From positions 1 through 64,000 of the forward strand of contig JAKAFW010000019.1 in NCBI GenBank assembly GCA_021817845.1: DNA of 64,000 bases. The letters are read 5' to 3'. This DNA is from FEN-1297 sp021817845 (GTDB taxonomy: Bacteria; Bacteroidota; Ignavibacteria; Ignavibacteriales; Ignavibacteriaceae). Under the pieces are notes generated by a model, which saw nothing but the letters and a program-made list of their open reading frames with translations, was not told where the DNA came from and did not search any database. The translations under genes were made by a program, and so were the position numbers. Positions 1 to 6,046 of this stretch are shown piece by piece. Position 1 is the first letter of the stretch, and every line of letters starts with the position of its first letter.

Positions 1-113
1 AATAGCAGCAGAATGCTGTGAATCATTCTTTGAAGAGCCAGGTGCGGGAAATCCGCACGCCTGGTTCCGTGGGAGTCTGGGTTGCGAATTGCGCAACCCT
101 TCTACCCGGAGGA
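1..113 (+). mobile_element. 3' end of a group II intron (domain V and putative domain VI)
   Basis: Positions 35-67 fold as a typical group II intron domain V. The eight bases GAGCCAGG pair with CCTGGTTC, a two-base CG bulge follows on the 3' side, and an upper TGCGG/CCGCA stem is capped by a GAAA-type loop. The catalytic AGC triad is at 36-38. A second hairpin (79-86 with 92-99) followed by TTCTACCCGG looks like domain VI, so the 3' splice site should lie near 107-113. The reverse transcriptase and the 5' part would lie before the window. The intron class and the exact boundary are not certain. Confidence 0.75.
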
Positions 114-177
114 TGTCTGGTAACAGGTATTCCTACCATAACTACCGTTAAGATACTATTTGAGGGGCTATAAAGCC

Positions 178-221
178 TATCGATAATATATTGACATATG
201 TTGTGCTTATCGATATATTAT
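178..221 (+). promoter_or_regulatory. vapBC promoter with paired TATCGATA operator half-sites
   Basis: A -35 box TTGACA (191-196) is followed after 17 bases by TATATT (214-219). The 8-base palindrome TATCGATA occurs at 178-185 and again at 208-215, exactly 30 bases apart (about three helical turns), so the two copies bracket the -35 box and overlap the -10. This arrangement fits autorepression by the AbrB-type antitoxin encoded just downstream. The role as operator is inferred. Confidence 0.55.
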
Positions 222-247
222 AGTGTAAAATATTATAGGAGCTTAAA

Positions 248-454
248 ATGACAACGGTAACAGTTTCTCCCAAATATCAAGTTGTAATCCCAAAAGAAAT
301 TCGACGAGAATTAAAATTAAAACCTGGGCAGAAATTACAAATCATCCAAATAGGAGATAGAATCGAATTCCTTTTGCTTAGGGATATTAAAGATGCTCGT
401 GGATTCCTAAAGGGAATTGATACTGTAATTGAAAGAGAAGGAGACAGATTATGA
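248..454 (+). CDS. vapB: AbrB/VapB-type antitoxin
   Basis: This 68-residue protein has the SpoVT-AbrB swapped-hairpin DNA-binding fold at its N terminus; the stretch TVSPKYQVVIPKEIR (residues 4-18) is the family hallmark. The acidic and basic C-terminal tail would wrap the toxin. AGGAG lies at 237-241, six bases before the ATG. Its stop overlaps the start of the next gene by 4 bases (ATGA), the usual translational coupling of toxin-antitoxin pairs. It should neutralise the PIN toxin and repress the shared promoter, which carries repeated TATCGATA sites. Confidence 0.9.
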   Translation: MTTVTVSPKYQVVIPKEIRRELKLKPGQKLQIIQIGDRIEFLLLRDIKDARGFLKGIDTVIEREGDRL

Positions 455-822
455 ACCTCGTAGATTCATCCGGATGGTTAGAATATCTCGCTGATAGTAA
501 AAATGCTAAATTATTTGCTCCTGCTATTGAGAAAACAGATGAATTAATTGTATCGACAATAAATATTTATGAGATATACAAAAAGATATTATTAGAGAAA
601 GACGAAAACAGTGCAATTCAAGTTGTTGGGTTAATGCAACAAGCTAAAGTCATTGAAGTAAATTCAACAATAGCGGTCAAAGCAGCAAAATTGAGTTATG
701 AGAGGAAAATACCAATGGCTGACAGTCTTATATACACAACAGCCAAACAAAACAATGCAATAGTATGGACACAAGATGTTGATTTTAAAGATTTGGACGA
801 CGTAAAATATTTTAAGAAATAA
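451..822 (+). CDS. vapC: VapC-type PIN-domain ribonuclease toxin
   Basis: This 123-residue protein is a single PIN domain. The expected acidic Mg-binding residues are visible: D5 in VDSSGWLEYLAD, E41, D91 in PMADSLIY and D109/D111 in TQDVDF. It would cleave RNA (often tRNA in this family) when freed from its antitoxin; the actual target cannot be read from sequence. It is intact and full-length. It starts inside the vapB stop codon, so the pair is one operon. The neighbouring intron tail and attC-like hairpin suggest a mobile context. Confidence 0.9.
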   Translation: MNLVDSSGWLEYLADSKNAKLFAPAIEKTDELIVSTINIYEIYKKILLEKDENSAIQVVGLMQQAKVIEVNSTIAVKAAKLSYERKIPMADSLIYTTAKQNNAIVWTQDVDFKDLDDVKYFKK

Positions 823-850
823 AGGCTATAACAATTATAGTAAAACGGTA

Positions 851-925
851 TAACGTTACAAGGATTCATGCCGAAGCTTGGCGAGGCATAATCCAATAGA
901 GATTTTATTTAACGTATGCGTTCCA
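851..925 (+). repeat. attC-like imperfect hairpin after vapC
   Basis: The arms 862-872 and 885-894 are complementary except for one extra C at 867, enclosing a 12-base loop. TATAACG lies just before (849-855) and AACGTATGCGTTCC lies after (911-924). Integron attC sites have this look: an imperfect stem with an extrahelical base, TAAC-type and GTT-type boxes outside, a length of 60-80 bases, and position directly after a cassette gene. The outer boxes do not match the RYYYAAC/GTTRRRY consensus well, so this could equally be a terminator-like hairpin without a U-tract. Confidence 0.3.
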
Positions 926-943
926 AAAATTAAGAGATAAATA

Positions 944-1702
944 ATGAAGACTATTATTCTCATAATTACTTTGATATGCCAAGTAATCTATGCCCAAATT
1001 ACACCAAAGAAAATTAATGTTGAAATAAATAAAAATGTCGAGACACTCGTAATAATATTCCAGCAAGCCGACCACAATCTTAATCAATGGGCTCCGTCCT
1101 GTGTTCAACCATTACGAATTGAAACTTTGAAATACTTTTCCTCTTATAATGGACATCCCGCAATAAAACGAGCAGAAGAATTTGTTAAAAAAGGAATTGG
1201 GGTTGATAGTAGGATAAATATTGCTTTACTGTTCTCTCCGTTTCCAGAAGGGAAATTGTTATTTCCAATAGATACATCTTTTTGTAAATCAATTTCTTCA
1301 AATAATGACTTCGAGGAAGGTAAACTACAGATACTTCAATTCATTCAGTTGGTTAACAAATTCTATCGCGATGCAAATGTTGAGGGATTCTTCAAGAAAT
1401 ACAATTCTATTTATGAGGGTGTGATAAATGAAGTCAAAAAGAATCTCCCAAAAGAAAATTATTTAAATATTTTAGAAGACTATTATGGGATAAGTAATTG
1501 CAGCTATACGTTAATTCCTTCCCCCACATTATATGCGGGTTGGGGAATCGGAACACGACTACAATGTTCAAAAGGATTAAATGTATTTAATATATTTGGT
1601 CCCACAATACAAACTGATGATACTATAAAATATAATTTGGTTTTTTGTAGCGACCTCAATTATATTTGCAAAGATTTTTATGGCGATGGGGTTCGCCTTT
1701 AA
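944..1702 (+). CDS. Secreted DUF4932-like protein, C-terminally truncated
   Basis: This 252-residue protein starts with a signal peptide (MKTIILIITLICQVIYAQ, cut near residue 18). The rest resembles DUF4932-type proteins, as recalled: an N-terminal strand region with VEINKNVETLVIIF, then HPAIKRAEEF (about 66-75), then FIQLVNKFYRDANVEGFFKKY (split around residues 131-151), then a strand-rich part ending near 230. Family members normally go on to a metalloprotease-type HExxH helix, which is absent here. The last codons (YGDGVRL and stop) are made of fluoride-riboswitch sequence, so the native 3' end seems to have been lost. Family assignment is by eye only. It is probably non-functional or altered. 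Confidence 0.55.
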   Translation: MKTIILIITLICQVIYAQITPKKINVEINKNVETLVIIFQQADHNLNQWAPSCVQPLRIETLKYFSSYNGHPAIKRAEEFVKKGIGVDSRINIALLFSPFPEGKLLFPIDTSFCKSISSNNDFEEGKLQILQFIQLVNKFYRDANVEGFFKKYNSIYEGVINEVKKNLPKENYLNILEDYYGISNCSYTLIPSPTLYAGWGIGTRLQCSKGLNVFNIFGPTIQTDDTIKYNLVFCSDLNYICKDFYGDGVRL

Positions 1703-1759
1703 CCGTCCGGAATATACCTGCATACATGCAGGTTTTCTTTGGTACTAATAACTCCTACC
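1682..1759 (+). promoter_or_regulatory. Fluoride riboswitch (crcB motif)
   Basis: The 5' segment at 1682-1705 (GGCGATGG, then GTTCGCC, then TAACCG) and the 3' segment at 1741-1759 (CTAATAACTCCTACC) match the crcB RNA consensus. GGGGTT (1688-1693) pairs with AACTCC (1750-1755), and GGCGA (1682-1686) pairs with TCGCC (1693-1697), as expected for the pseudoknotted aptamer. Between the halves an 8-bp hairpin (ACCTGCAT/ATGCAGGT, 1716-1733) extends the variable stem. It lies 38 bases before crcB and should turn on fluoride export when fluoride binds. It overlaps the 3' end of the upstream reading frame. Confidence 0.9.
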
Positions 1760-1796
1760 TCAAATAATATTACTAATTATATAAGGAGAATTTAAT

Positions 1797-2180
1797 TTGG
1801 TTGATTATTTTATTGTATTTGTCGGTGCGGGCTTTGGCGGAATGCTTCGATATTGGATGTCAATGATTGTTTATAAGTTCTTGCCGGTTGATTTCCCATT
1901 TGGAACTTTATCCGTTAATTTATTGGGGAGTTTTTTGATAGGAATGTTTATGTTCTATTTGAATGACAATCAACTAATAAGTGTAGAGATGAGAATACTT
2001 CTAACAACAGGGTTCTGCGGCGGCTTGACTACGTTTTCTACTTTTTCTTTTGAAACTATAAATTTGATGAAGGAAAACGAGTATCTTCTTGCTGGCGCAA
2101 ATATTTTGGCAAATGTCGTATTGACGTTATTAGCCATTTTTGTCGCCTATAAAATTTCAAAAATACTAAGCGGAGTTTAA
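1797..2180 (+). CDS. crcB: Fluoride ion channel CrcB/Fluc
   Basis: This 127-residue protein has four predicted membrane helices and forms a dual-topology dimeric channel that lets toxic fluoride leave the cell. Family motifs are present: GAGFGGMLRYWMS near the start, PFGTLSVNLLGSF in helix 2 and GFCGGLTTFSTFSFE in helix 3, with the Phe, Ser and Thr residues that line the fluoride path and bind the central sodium. Translation begins at TTG (1797), supported by AAGGAG at 1783-1788. The fluoride riboswitch upstream and the DUF190 gene one base downstream make a fluoride-response operon. Confidence 0.95.
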   Translation: MVDYFIVFVGAGFGGMLRYWMSMIVYKFLPVDFPFGTLSVNLLGSFLIGMFMFYLNDNQLISVEMRILLTTGFCGGLTTFSTFSFETINLMKENEYLLAGANILANVVLTLLAIFVAYKISKILSGV

Positions 2181-2181
2181 G

Positions 2182-2541
2182 ATGGAAATAAAAGGAACAG
2201 CAAAGTTAGTCCGGATATTTGTCGGAGAGGATGATAAAATAAACCACATTCCGGTTTACGAAAAAATAGTAATAGAAGCCCGAAAAGATGGTCTTGCGGG
2301 CGCTACGGTATTTAAGGGAATAATGGGGTATGGAGGTGCAAGTATGATCCATACTGCTAAAATTTTAAGGCTTTCGGAGGATATGCCTTTAATTATTGAA
2401 ATTGTTGATAGCGAAGATAAAATAGAAAAATTCACCCAAGTTCTGAATGATATTTTTGAAAAGGCTAATTGCGGAGGTTTAATAACAATGGAAAAGGTTG
2501 AAGTTATAAAGTATGTTGCCGGCAGTAAAAAGGAAAAATAA
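2182..2541 (+). CDS. DUF190 (PII-like) protein of the fluoride operon
   Basis: This 119-residue cytoplasmic protein belongs to the DUF190 family, which has a PII-like ferredoxin fold. Family features are GTAKLVRIFVGEDDK at the start, the glycine-rich AGATVFKGIMGYGG (about 39-52) and a C-terminal GGLITMEKVEVIKY strand. It follows crcB after a single base, a pairing common in bacteria. Its exact role is unproven; a regulatory or accessory role in fluoride export is inferred from the linkage and the PII-like fold. Confidence 0.88.
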   Translation: MEIKGTAKLVRIFVGEDDKINHIPVYEKIVIEARKDGLAGATVFKGIMGYGGASMIHTAKILRLSEDMPLIIEIVDSEDKIEKFTQVLNDIFEKANCGGLITMEKVEVIKYVAGSKKEK

Positions 2542-2557
2542 CCTTTCTCATTTTATA

Positions 2558-2660
2558 AACGTCATTTGAGAAACCGATGAATCGGTTTAGAGGTAATCTT
2601 TTCATTTTTTCCCCCACGAATAAAATTCGTGGGCTGCTATTTTATCTTAATTGATTTCTT
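2558..2660 (+). repeat. Dispersed ~105-bp palindromic repeat, copy A
   Basis: Copy A matches copy B at 3354-3460 over about 105 bases with a few changes. Each copy holds two hairpins: AACCGAT/ATCGGTT with a 2-base loop (2572-2587), and CCCACGAAT/ATTCGTGGG with a 3-base loop (2613-2633). Both end near the same TTAATTGATTTC stretch. It follows the fluoride operon, so the hairpins may also help end transcription. The unit looks like a compound REP-type element. Confidence 0.7.
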
Positions 2661-2675
2661 ACATTTCATTATTTG

Positions 2676-2749
2676 TTATAAATTCTAAAATTATTTTGGA
2701 CAGGGACGTAAATTATCACTGCTGTCCAAAATAATTTTAGAATTTATAA
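2676..2749 (+). repeat. Perfect 28-bp inverted repeat with 18-base spacer
   Basis: Positions 2676-2703 and 2722-2749 are perfectly complementary over 28 bases, from TTATAAATTC at one end to GAATTTATAA at the other, with the spacer at 2704-2721. RNA from here would form a very strong hairpin. A degenerate copy of its left arm plus spacer lies at about 3631-3665. It has no coding content or U-tract, so a mini-element or REP-like unit is more likely than a terminator. Confidence 0.85.
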
Positions 2750-2913
2750 TACCTGCGATATTATGCGGGATTATTATTTTATATAATGCACTATAGAACA
2801 ATCCATCATATTTCGTCCATACGCACTTGTCTGAACAAGAATCTAAGAGCCACTCATTTACGGCACAAAGATCAATGACATTCTTTAGATACTGTTCTTC
2901 TATAAAATATTTA

Positions 2914-3035
2914 TATGTCGCTCCTCCGGAGCTTTATTCTTTTTTTCATCTTTTTCTACTAATATGTCACCGCTCTGCGGTTCTGCCCGTTTTACGGAGC
3001 CTACCACGTTTGCCCCGCTTGCGGGGTTTGCGTGG
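2914..3035 (+). repeat. REP-like palindrome cluster
   Basis: Three short GC-rich palindromes lie in a row: GCTCC/GGAGC at 2920-2932, CCGC/GCGG at 2970-2980, and a long hairpin at 3004-3035 (outer CCACG/CGTGG, inner CCCCGC/GCGGGG). They are separated by T-rich spacers that share an AATATGTC phrase. The open frame 2827-3060 across this region is Pro/Arg/Leu-rich, carries no recognisable domain and follows the palindromes, so I do not call it a gene. Confidence 0.55.
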
Positions 3036-3185
3036 AATCAACAATTATGATAGCCCATAGTAAAATCTCTGAGGTTTGAATGGTACTAAAAAAATGTTGT
3101 AATGAATTGTAATTATCAAATTGCGCCACAATTTATTATTATTCATGTTACGTAAACAATTTCAAATATAAAGGAAGTGAAGTGC

Positions 3186-3219
3186 AAACCTCCGAGGTTT
3201 AGGAAAACCTCGGAGGTTT
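3186..3219 (+). repeat. 15-bp perfect inverted repeat
   Basis: AAACCTCCGAGGTTT (3186-3200) pairs perfectly with 3205-3219 across a 4-base loop. Each arm is itself nearly palindromic (AACCTC..GAGGTT), so the element could form either one long or two short hairpins. It belongs to the palindromic repeats that fill 2.55-3.47 kb. No function can be assigned. Confidence 0.75.
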
Positions 3220-3353
3220 CTCATTATGTAATAATAACCTTTTGCGTAAGGTGACTTATTATATAAAAAAAGCCCAGAGGGGCGAAACATTAGCAGACAA
3301 TATCATATTCAAATTAATATTTGTATACAAACAAGAATTTATATCATTACAAA

Positions 3354-3460
3354 AACGGCATTTGAGAAACCGATGAATCGGTTAAAAGGTATTCTTTTCA
3401 TTTCTTTTCCCCACGAATAAAATTCGTGGGCTGCTCTTATGCCTTTTAATTGATTTCCTT
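3354..3460 (+). repeat. Dispersed ~105-bp palindromic repeat, copy B
   Basis: This is the second copy of the repeat at 2558-2660, in the same orientation about 800 bases downstream. Both internal hairpins are kept (AACCGAT/ATCGGTT and CCCACGAAT/ATTCGTGGG), while the spacers differ by small substitutions and indels. Two similar copies this close together could recombine and delete the sequence between them. Confidence 0.7.
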
Positions 3461-3599
3461 CTAATGAGCACTTTTTATTTTGGGTTTAATGCAATAATTG
3501 ATTTAGAGAATCTCCGACACCTGACTCCGGCCGTTTGGCTTACCTACTGACAGACAGGTTCGCCGGAATGGGACTATAAACTCACATTTATTTTTAATA

Positions 3600-3616
3600 T
3601 TAAGTTAACGCCTACG
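3600..3616 (+). repeat. Remnant terminal repeat of the 306-bp element family
   Basis: These 17 bases match the right terminal repeat of the complete element at 54131-54436 at 15 of 17 positions; both changes are transitions. GCGTAAGG follows directly (3616-3623) and also occurs at 3235-3242, which may be an old target duplication. No left terminal repeat is recognisable, so this would be a decayed or left-truncated copy. Confidence 0.4.
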
Positions 3617-3750
3617 CGTAAGGATGTTATATGGAATTTTATTTTGGACGGGAATGTAAATTATGATGTCTACGCCACACTTCTCTTATTAAGTTTGGAA
3701 TTCTGTGATTGTTAATATATTTTTAAGCCGATTTTATAAAATTATTTACA

Positions 3751-3824
3751 GGCGCGTTCGTCTAGTGGCTTAGGACGCCGCCCTCTCAAGGCGGAGACCA
3801 CGGGTTCGAATCCCGTACGCGCTA
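3751..3824 (+). tRNA. tRNA-Glu (anticodon CTC)
   Basis: The cloverleaf is complete. Acceptor arms 3751-3757 and 3817-3823 pair over 7 bases with one G-U; TC at positions 8-9 and the GTCTAG D-arm are typical of tRNA-Glu. The anticodon stem CCGCC/GGCGG (3778-3782/3790-3794) encloses loop CTCTCAA with anticodon CTC at 3785-3787. The T-arm is ACGGG-TTCGAAT-CCCGT. The discriminator is A3824 and CCA is not encoded. The CTC isoacceptor reads GAG and normally supplements a UUC tRNA elsewhere. Confidence 0.95.
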
Positions 3825-4188
3825 CTTTCCTATCTTCACCACTACTTATCAGAATAATTTTAGATCTAATTACTGAAAGTCAAGAAAATCATAGCGCGGC
3901 AAGCCGCAATTTTGAATTATGAATCCGCCGCGGCGGATGAATGTTGAATGAAACACAATGAAATTGAAAAAATATAGCACAAAAAATTTTTTGACATAAA
4001 AGATAAAAATATTATTCCCAATACTATAAATTATTACGGAGGGATTTCTTTGAGTGGATCCCATACGCACTACCAAGTATAATTATCAAATCTCTAAAAG
4101 TAAATTGTCTTATAGAATGAAATTGCAAATTGGGTTAAGGCACAAATTTTATTTGGAATTTACAACCTCTTATTTGTAATTTTATTTT
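3825..4188. other. Gene-free stretch after tRNA-Glu
   Basis: This AT-rich stretch of about 360 bases has no convincing gene; the - strand frame at 3870-4076 lacks homology cues. It holds a small GCCGC-rich palindrome near 3923-3937, a TTGACA at 3991-3996 without a well-spaced -10 box, and a sequence at 4054-4073 that resembles the 3' end of the tRNA just upstream. Confidence 0.5.
4054..4073 (+). repeat. tRNA-Glu 3'-end-like sequence
   Basis: ATCCCATACGCACTAC (4058-4073) differs from the 3' end of the tRNA-Glu gene (ATCCCGTACGCGCTAC) by two G-to-A changes. No acceptor or anticodon arm precedes it. Duplicated tRNA 3' ends mark sites where integrases have inserted DNA, but only about 230 bases separate the two copies, so any element would be almost fully lost. 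A decayed second tRNA gene is the alternative. Confidence 0.35.
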
Positions 4189-4533
4189 ATGAAAAGATTT
4201 GAGAAGCATATTTTTGTCTGTGAAAATAAAAGACATGATGGTCATCCACGGGGTTGCTGCTTTGACAAAGGAAGCCCGGCAGTTCGAGAAAAATTCAAAA
4301 CGAGATTGAAGGAATTAGGCCTGAATTCAGATATAAGAGCAAATGTATCCGGCTGTCTGGATGCTTGCGAATTTGGGATCACTGTTGTTGTTTATCCGGA
4401 ACAAACATGGTACGGTGGAGTAACAATAAACGATGTCGAAGAAATTATTCAAAGTCATATTATAAATAATATACCAGTTGATAGATTATTAATTAAAGAT
4501 AAAAGATTTCATAAAGATGGCATCAAAGTCTGA
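4189..4533 (+). CDS. Thioredoxin-like [2Fe-2S] ferredoxin
   Basis: This 114-residue protein resembles the Shethna-type/thioredoxin-like ferredoxins. Cysteines C11, C24, C56 and C60 are in the positions expected for the [2Fe-2S] ligands, with an additional C23; motifs are HIFVCENKR, GCCFDKGS and NVSGCLDACEFG. It is probably a soluble electron carrier, partner unknown. Its last 17 bases overlap the start of the endonuclease III gene, so the two are translationally linked, although a shared pathway is not obvious. Confidence 0.85.
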   Translation: MKRFEKHIFVCENKRHDGHPRGCCFDKGSPAVREKFKTRLKELGLNSDIRANVSGCLDACEFGITVVVYPEQTWYGGVTINDVEEIIQSHIINNIPVDRLLIKDKRFHKDGIKV

Positions 4534-5164
4534 AATTGTACACGCAAAAAAAATCTTCTCTATTCTCAAAAAGGAATATCCCTCGGTTAAACCTGCATTG
4601 AATTACACTAATGCTTTCGAGCTTTTAATTGCAACTATCCTGTCTGCCCAATGCACAGATGCGAGAGTAAATATTGTCGGGGAGTCTTTATTTAAAAAAT
4701 ATAGAACTCCGGAAGATTTTTTTAAGGTAACAAATGAAGAATTGGAAAAAGATATTCGCTCGACAGGTTTTTATCATCAAAAAGCAAAAAGCATAAAGGA
4801 GTGTTCAAAAATTCTAGTTGAAAAATACAGCGGGCAAGTTCCTGCTGATTTTGATGCACTGACAAATCTTCCCGGAGTAGGAAGAAAGACAGCCTCGGTT
4901 GTTGCCGGCAATGCTTTTGGAATTCCTGCCATAGCAGTAGATACTCATGTAAAAAGACTATCTAATATTTTAGGATTTATTCACTCCGATAATCCTGAGA
5001 AAATCGAAATGAAATTAAAAGAGCTTCTTCCCGAAGGCGATTGGATAAACTCTTCTCATTATCTTGCCGCACATGGGAGGAAAGTTTGTGTCGCAAGAAA
5101 ACCACATTGTCTTCAATGTGTCCTTGCAGATGAATGCCCAAGTTTTAATCCAGAATCAAAATAA
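4517..5164 (+). CDS. nth: Endonuclease III (DNA glycosylase/AP lyase)
   Basis: This 215-residue protein removes oxidised pyrimidines in base excision repair. The helix-hairpin-helix LPGVGRKTASVVAGNAFG (118-135) carries catalytic K124, and D142 in VDTHVKR is the second catalytic residue. The C terminus has the C-x6-C-x2-C-x5-C iron-sulfur cluster ligands at C191, C198, C201 and C207. Length is normal for the family. The ATG overlaps the ferredoxin gene by 17 bases; that overlap and the 17-base gap to the HD gene suggest a three-gene operon. Confidence 0.95.
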   Translation: MASKSEIVHAKKIFSILKKEYPSVKPALNYTNAFELLIATILSAQCTDARVNIVGESLFKKYRTPEDFFKVTNEELEKDIRSTGFYHQKAKSIKECSKILVEKYSGQVPADFDALTNLPGVGRKTASVVAGNAFGIPAIAVDTHVKRLSNILGFIHSDNPEKIEMKLKELLPEGDWINSSHYLAAHGRKVCVARKPHCLQCVLADECPSFNPESK

Positions 5165-5181
5165 AATTTATAAAGGCAAAA

Positions 5182-5748
5182 ATGGAAGATCATTCAAAAG
5201 ACAGAGAATATTGTTTGAATCTACTTAAAGAGTATACGAAGTCAGACGCTTTAATTAAACACGCATTAGCAGTGGAGACTTGTGTTAAAGCCTACACTAA
5301 GAAATTTAATGAAGATGAATTATACTGGGGAAATGTAGCATTACTTCACGACTTTGATTACGAAGCCTTTCCTACTGCGGAAGAGCATCCTTTTAAGGGG
5401 TCGGAGATTCTTAAAGAAAAAGGATTCGACGATAATTTTCGAAACGCAATTTTATCTCATGCAAATTATAGCGGCATTCCACGGGATACTTTGCTCGCTA
5501 AAACATTATTTGCTTGTGATGAATTAGCCGGATTTATTACTGCGGTAACTTACGTCCGCCCCAATAAAACAGTCGACGAAGTTGAAGTGAAATCCGTTAG
5601 AAAAAAAATGAAAGATAAAGCCTTTGCCCGAAGTGTAAGTAGGGAAGATATAATTAACGGAGCCGAAGCATTAGGAGTTCCGTTGGATGAGCACATTGAA
5701 TTCTGCATCAACGCGATGAAATTAAATAAAGAGGAGTTGGGTTTATAA
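5182..5748 (+). CDS. HD-domain phosphohydrolase
   Basis: This 188-residue cytoplasmic protein is a single HD domain. Metal-binding candidates are H27, H56-D57 in ALLHDFDYE, H69 in EEHPFKG, H93 in LSHANYSG and D113 in ACDELAGF. The family hydrolyses nucleotides or other phosphomonoesters; the substrate here is unknown. The gene lies 17 bases after nth in the same direction. The gap downstream carries a short ATGGAATA tandem repeat, and a new unit begins with porU. Confidence 0.85.
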   Translation: MEDHSKDREYCLNLLKEYTKSDALIKHALAVETCVKAYTKKFNEDELYWGNVALLHDFDYEAFPTAEEHPFKGSEILKEKGFDDNFRNAILSHANYSGIPRDTLLAKTLFACDELAGFITAVTYVRPNKTVDEVEVKSVRKKMKDKAFARSVSREDIINGAEALGVPLDEHIEFCINAMKLNKEELGL

Positions 5749-5790
5749 TGACCGGAGACTTTGTAAAAGATTTTACATTGCGAGATCAAA

Positions 5791-5846
5791 AATGGAACAA
5801 TGGAATAATGGAGAAATGGAATAATGGAGAAATGGAATAATGGAAT
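5791..5846 (+). repeat. Tandem repeat based on ATGGAATA/ATGGAGAA
   Basis: A 16-base unit (AATAATGGAGAAATGG) is repeated almost perfectly twice, with partial units on both sides, making about 56 bases of A/G-rich tandem repeat. A shorter version of the motif occurs at about 56428-56446. It lies between the HD gene and the porU promoter and could vary in copy number. Confidence 0.7.
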
Positions 5847-5906
5847 GTTAGGGAATTTCTTAGTATTTCGTCCTTCTAAAATTTAATTTAAATTTGCTTT
5901 GGTGAC

Positions 5907-5936
5907 TTGACATTGTATATTCAGCTTAGCTAAATT
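5907..5936 (+). promoter_or_regulatory. Candidate promoter of the porU-porV block
   Basis: TTGACA (5907-5912) and TAAATT (5931-5936) are separated by 18 bases, a sigma-70-type arrangement about 110 bases before porU. This is the best match in the 298-base gap after the HD gene. The call rests on motif and position only. Confidence 0.35.
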
Positions 5937-6046
5937 TCGCCTAAAATTTAGGAGTTTTAATAAAGAGATTTGCTACAATGGAAAAGAAGCTGCTTTTAGT
6001 GCGGCTTAAGTGATTTTTAATTTCTGAAATAATTTTTTTTGATTAA

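Noticed and set aside
1716..1740. Intrinsic terminator (8-bp hairpin plus TTTTCTTT) after the 944-1702 gene
   Set aside because: It lies between the two conserved halves of the fluoride aptamer, so it is better read as an extended variable stem of the riboswitch.
2827..3060. 77-codon + strand open frame
   Set aside because: It consists mainly of palindromic repeat sequence, has no clear ribosome site and shows no recognisable domain.
3870..4076. 68-codon - strand open frame after tRNA-Glu
   Set aside because: It has low-complexity hydrophobic content, no ribosome site, and covers repeat and tRNA-like remnants.
5791..5846. CRISPR-like array
   Set aside because: The repeats are directly adjacent without unique spacers and no cas gene is in the window.
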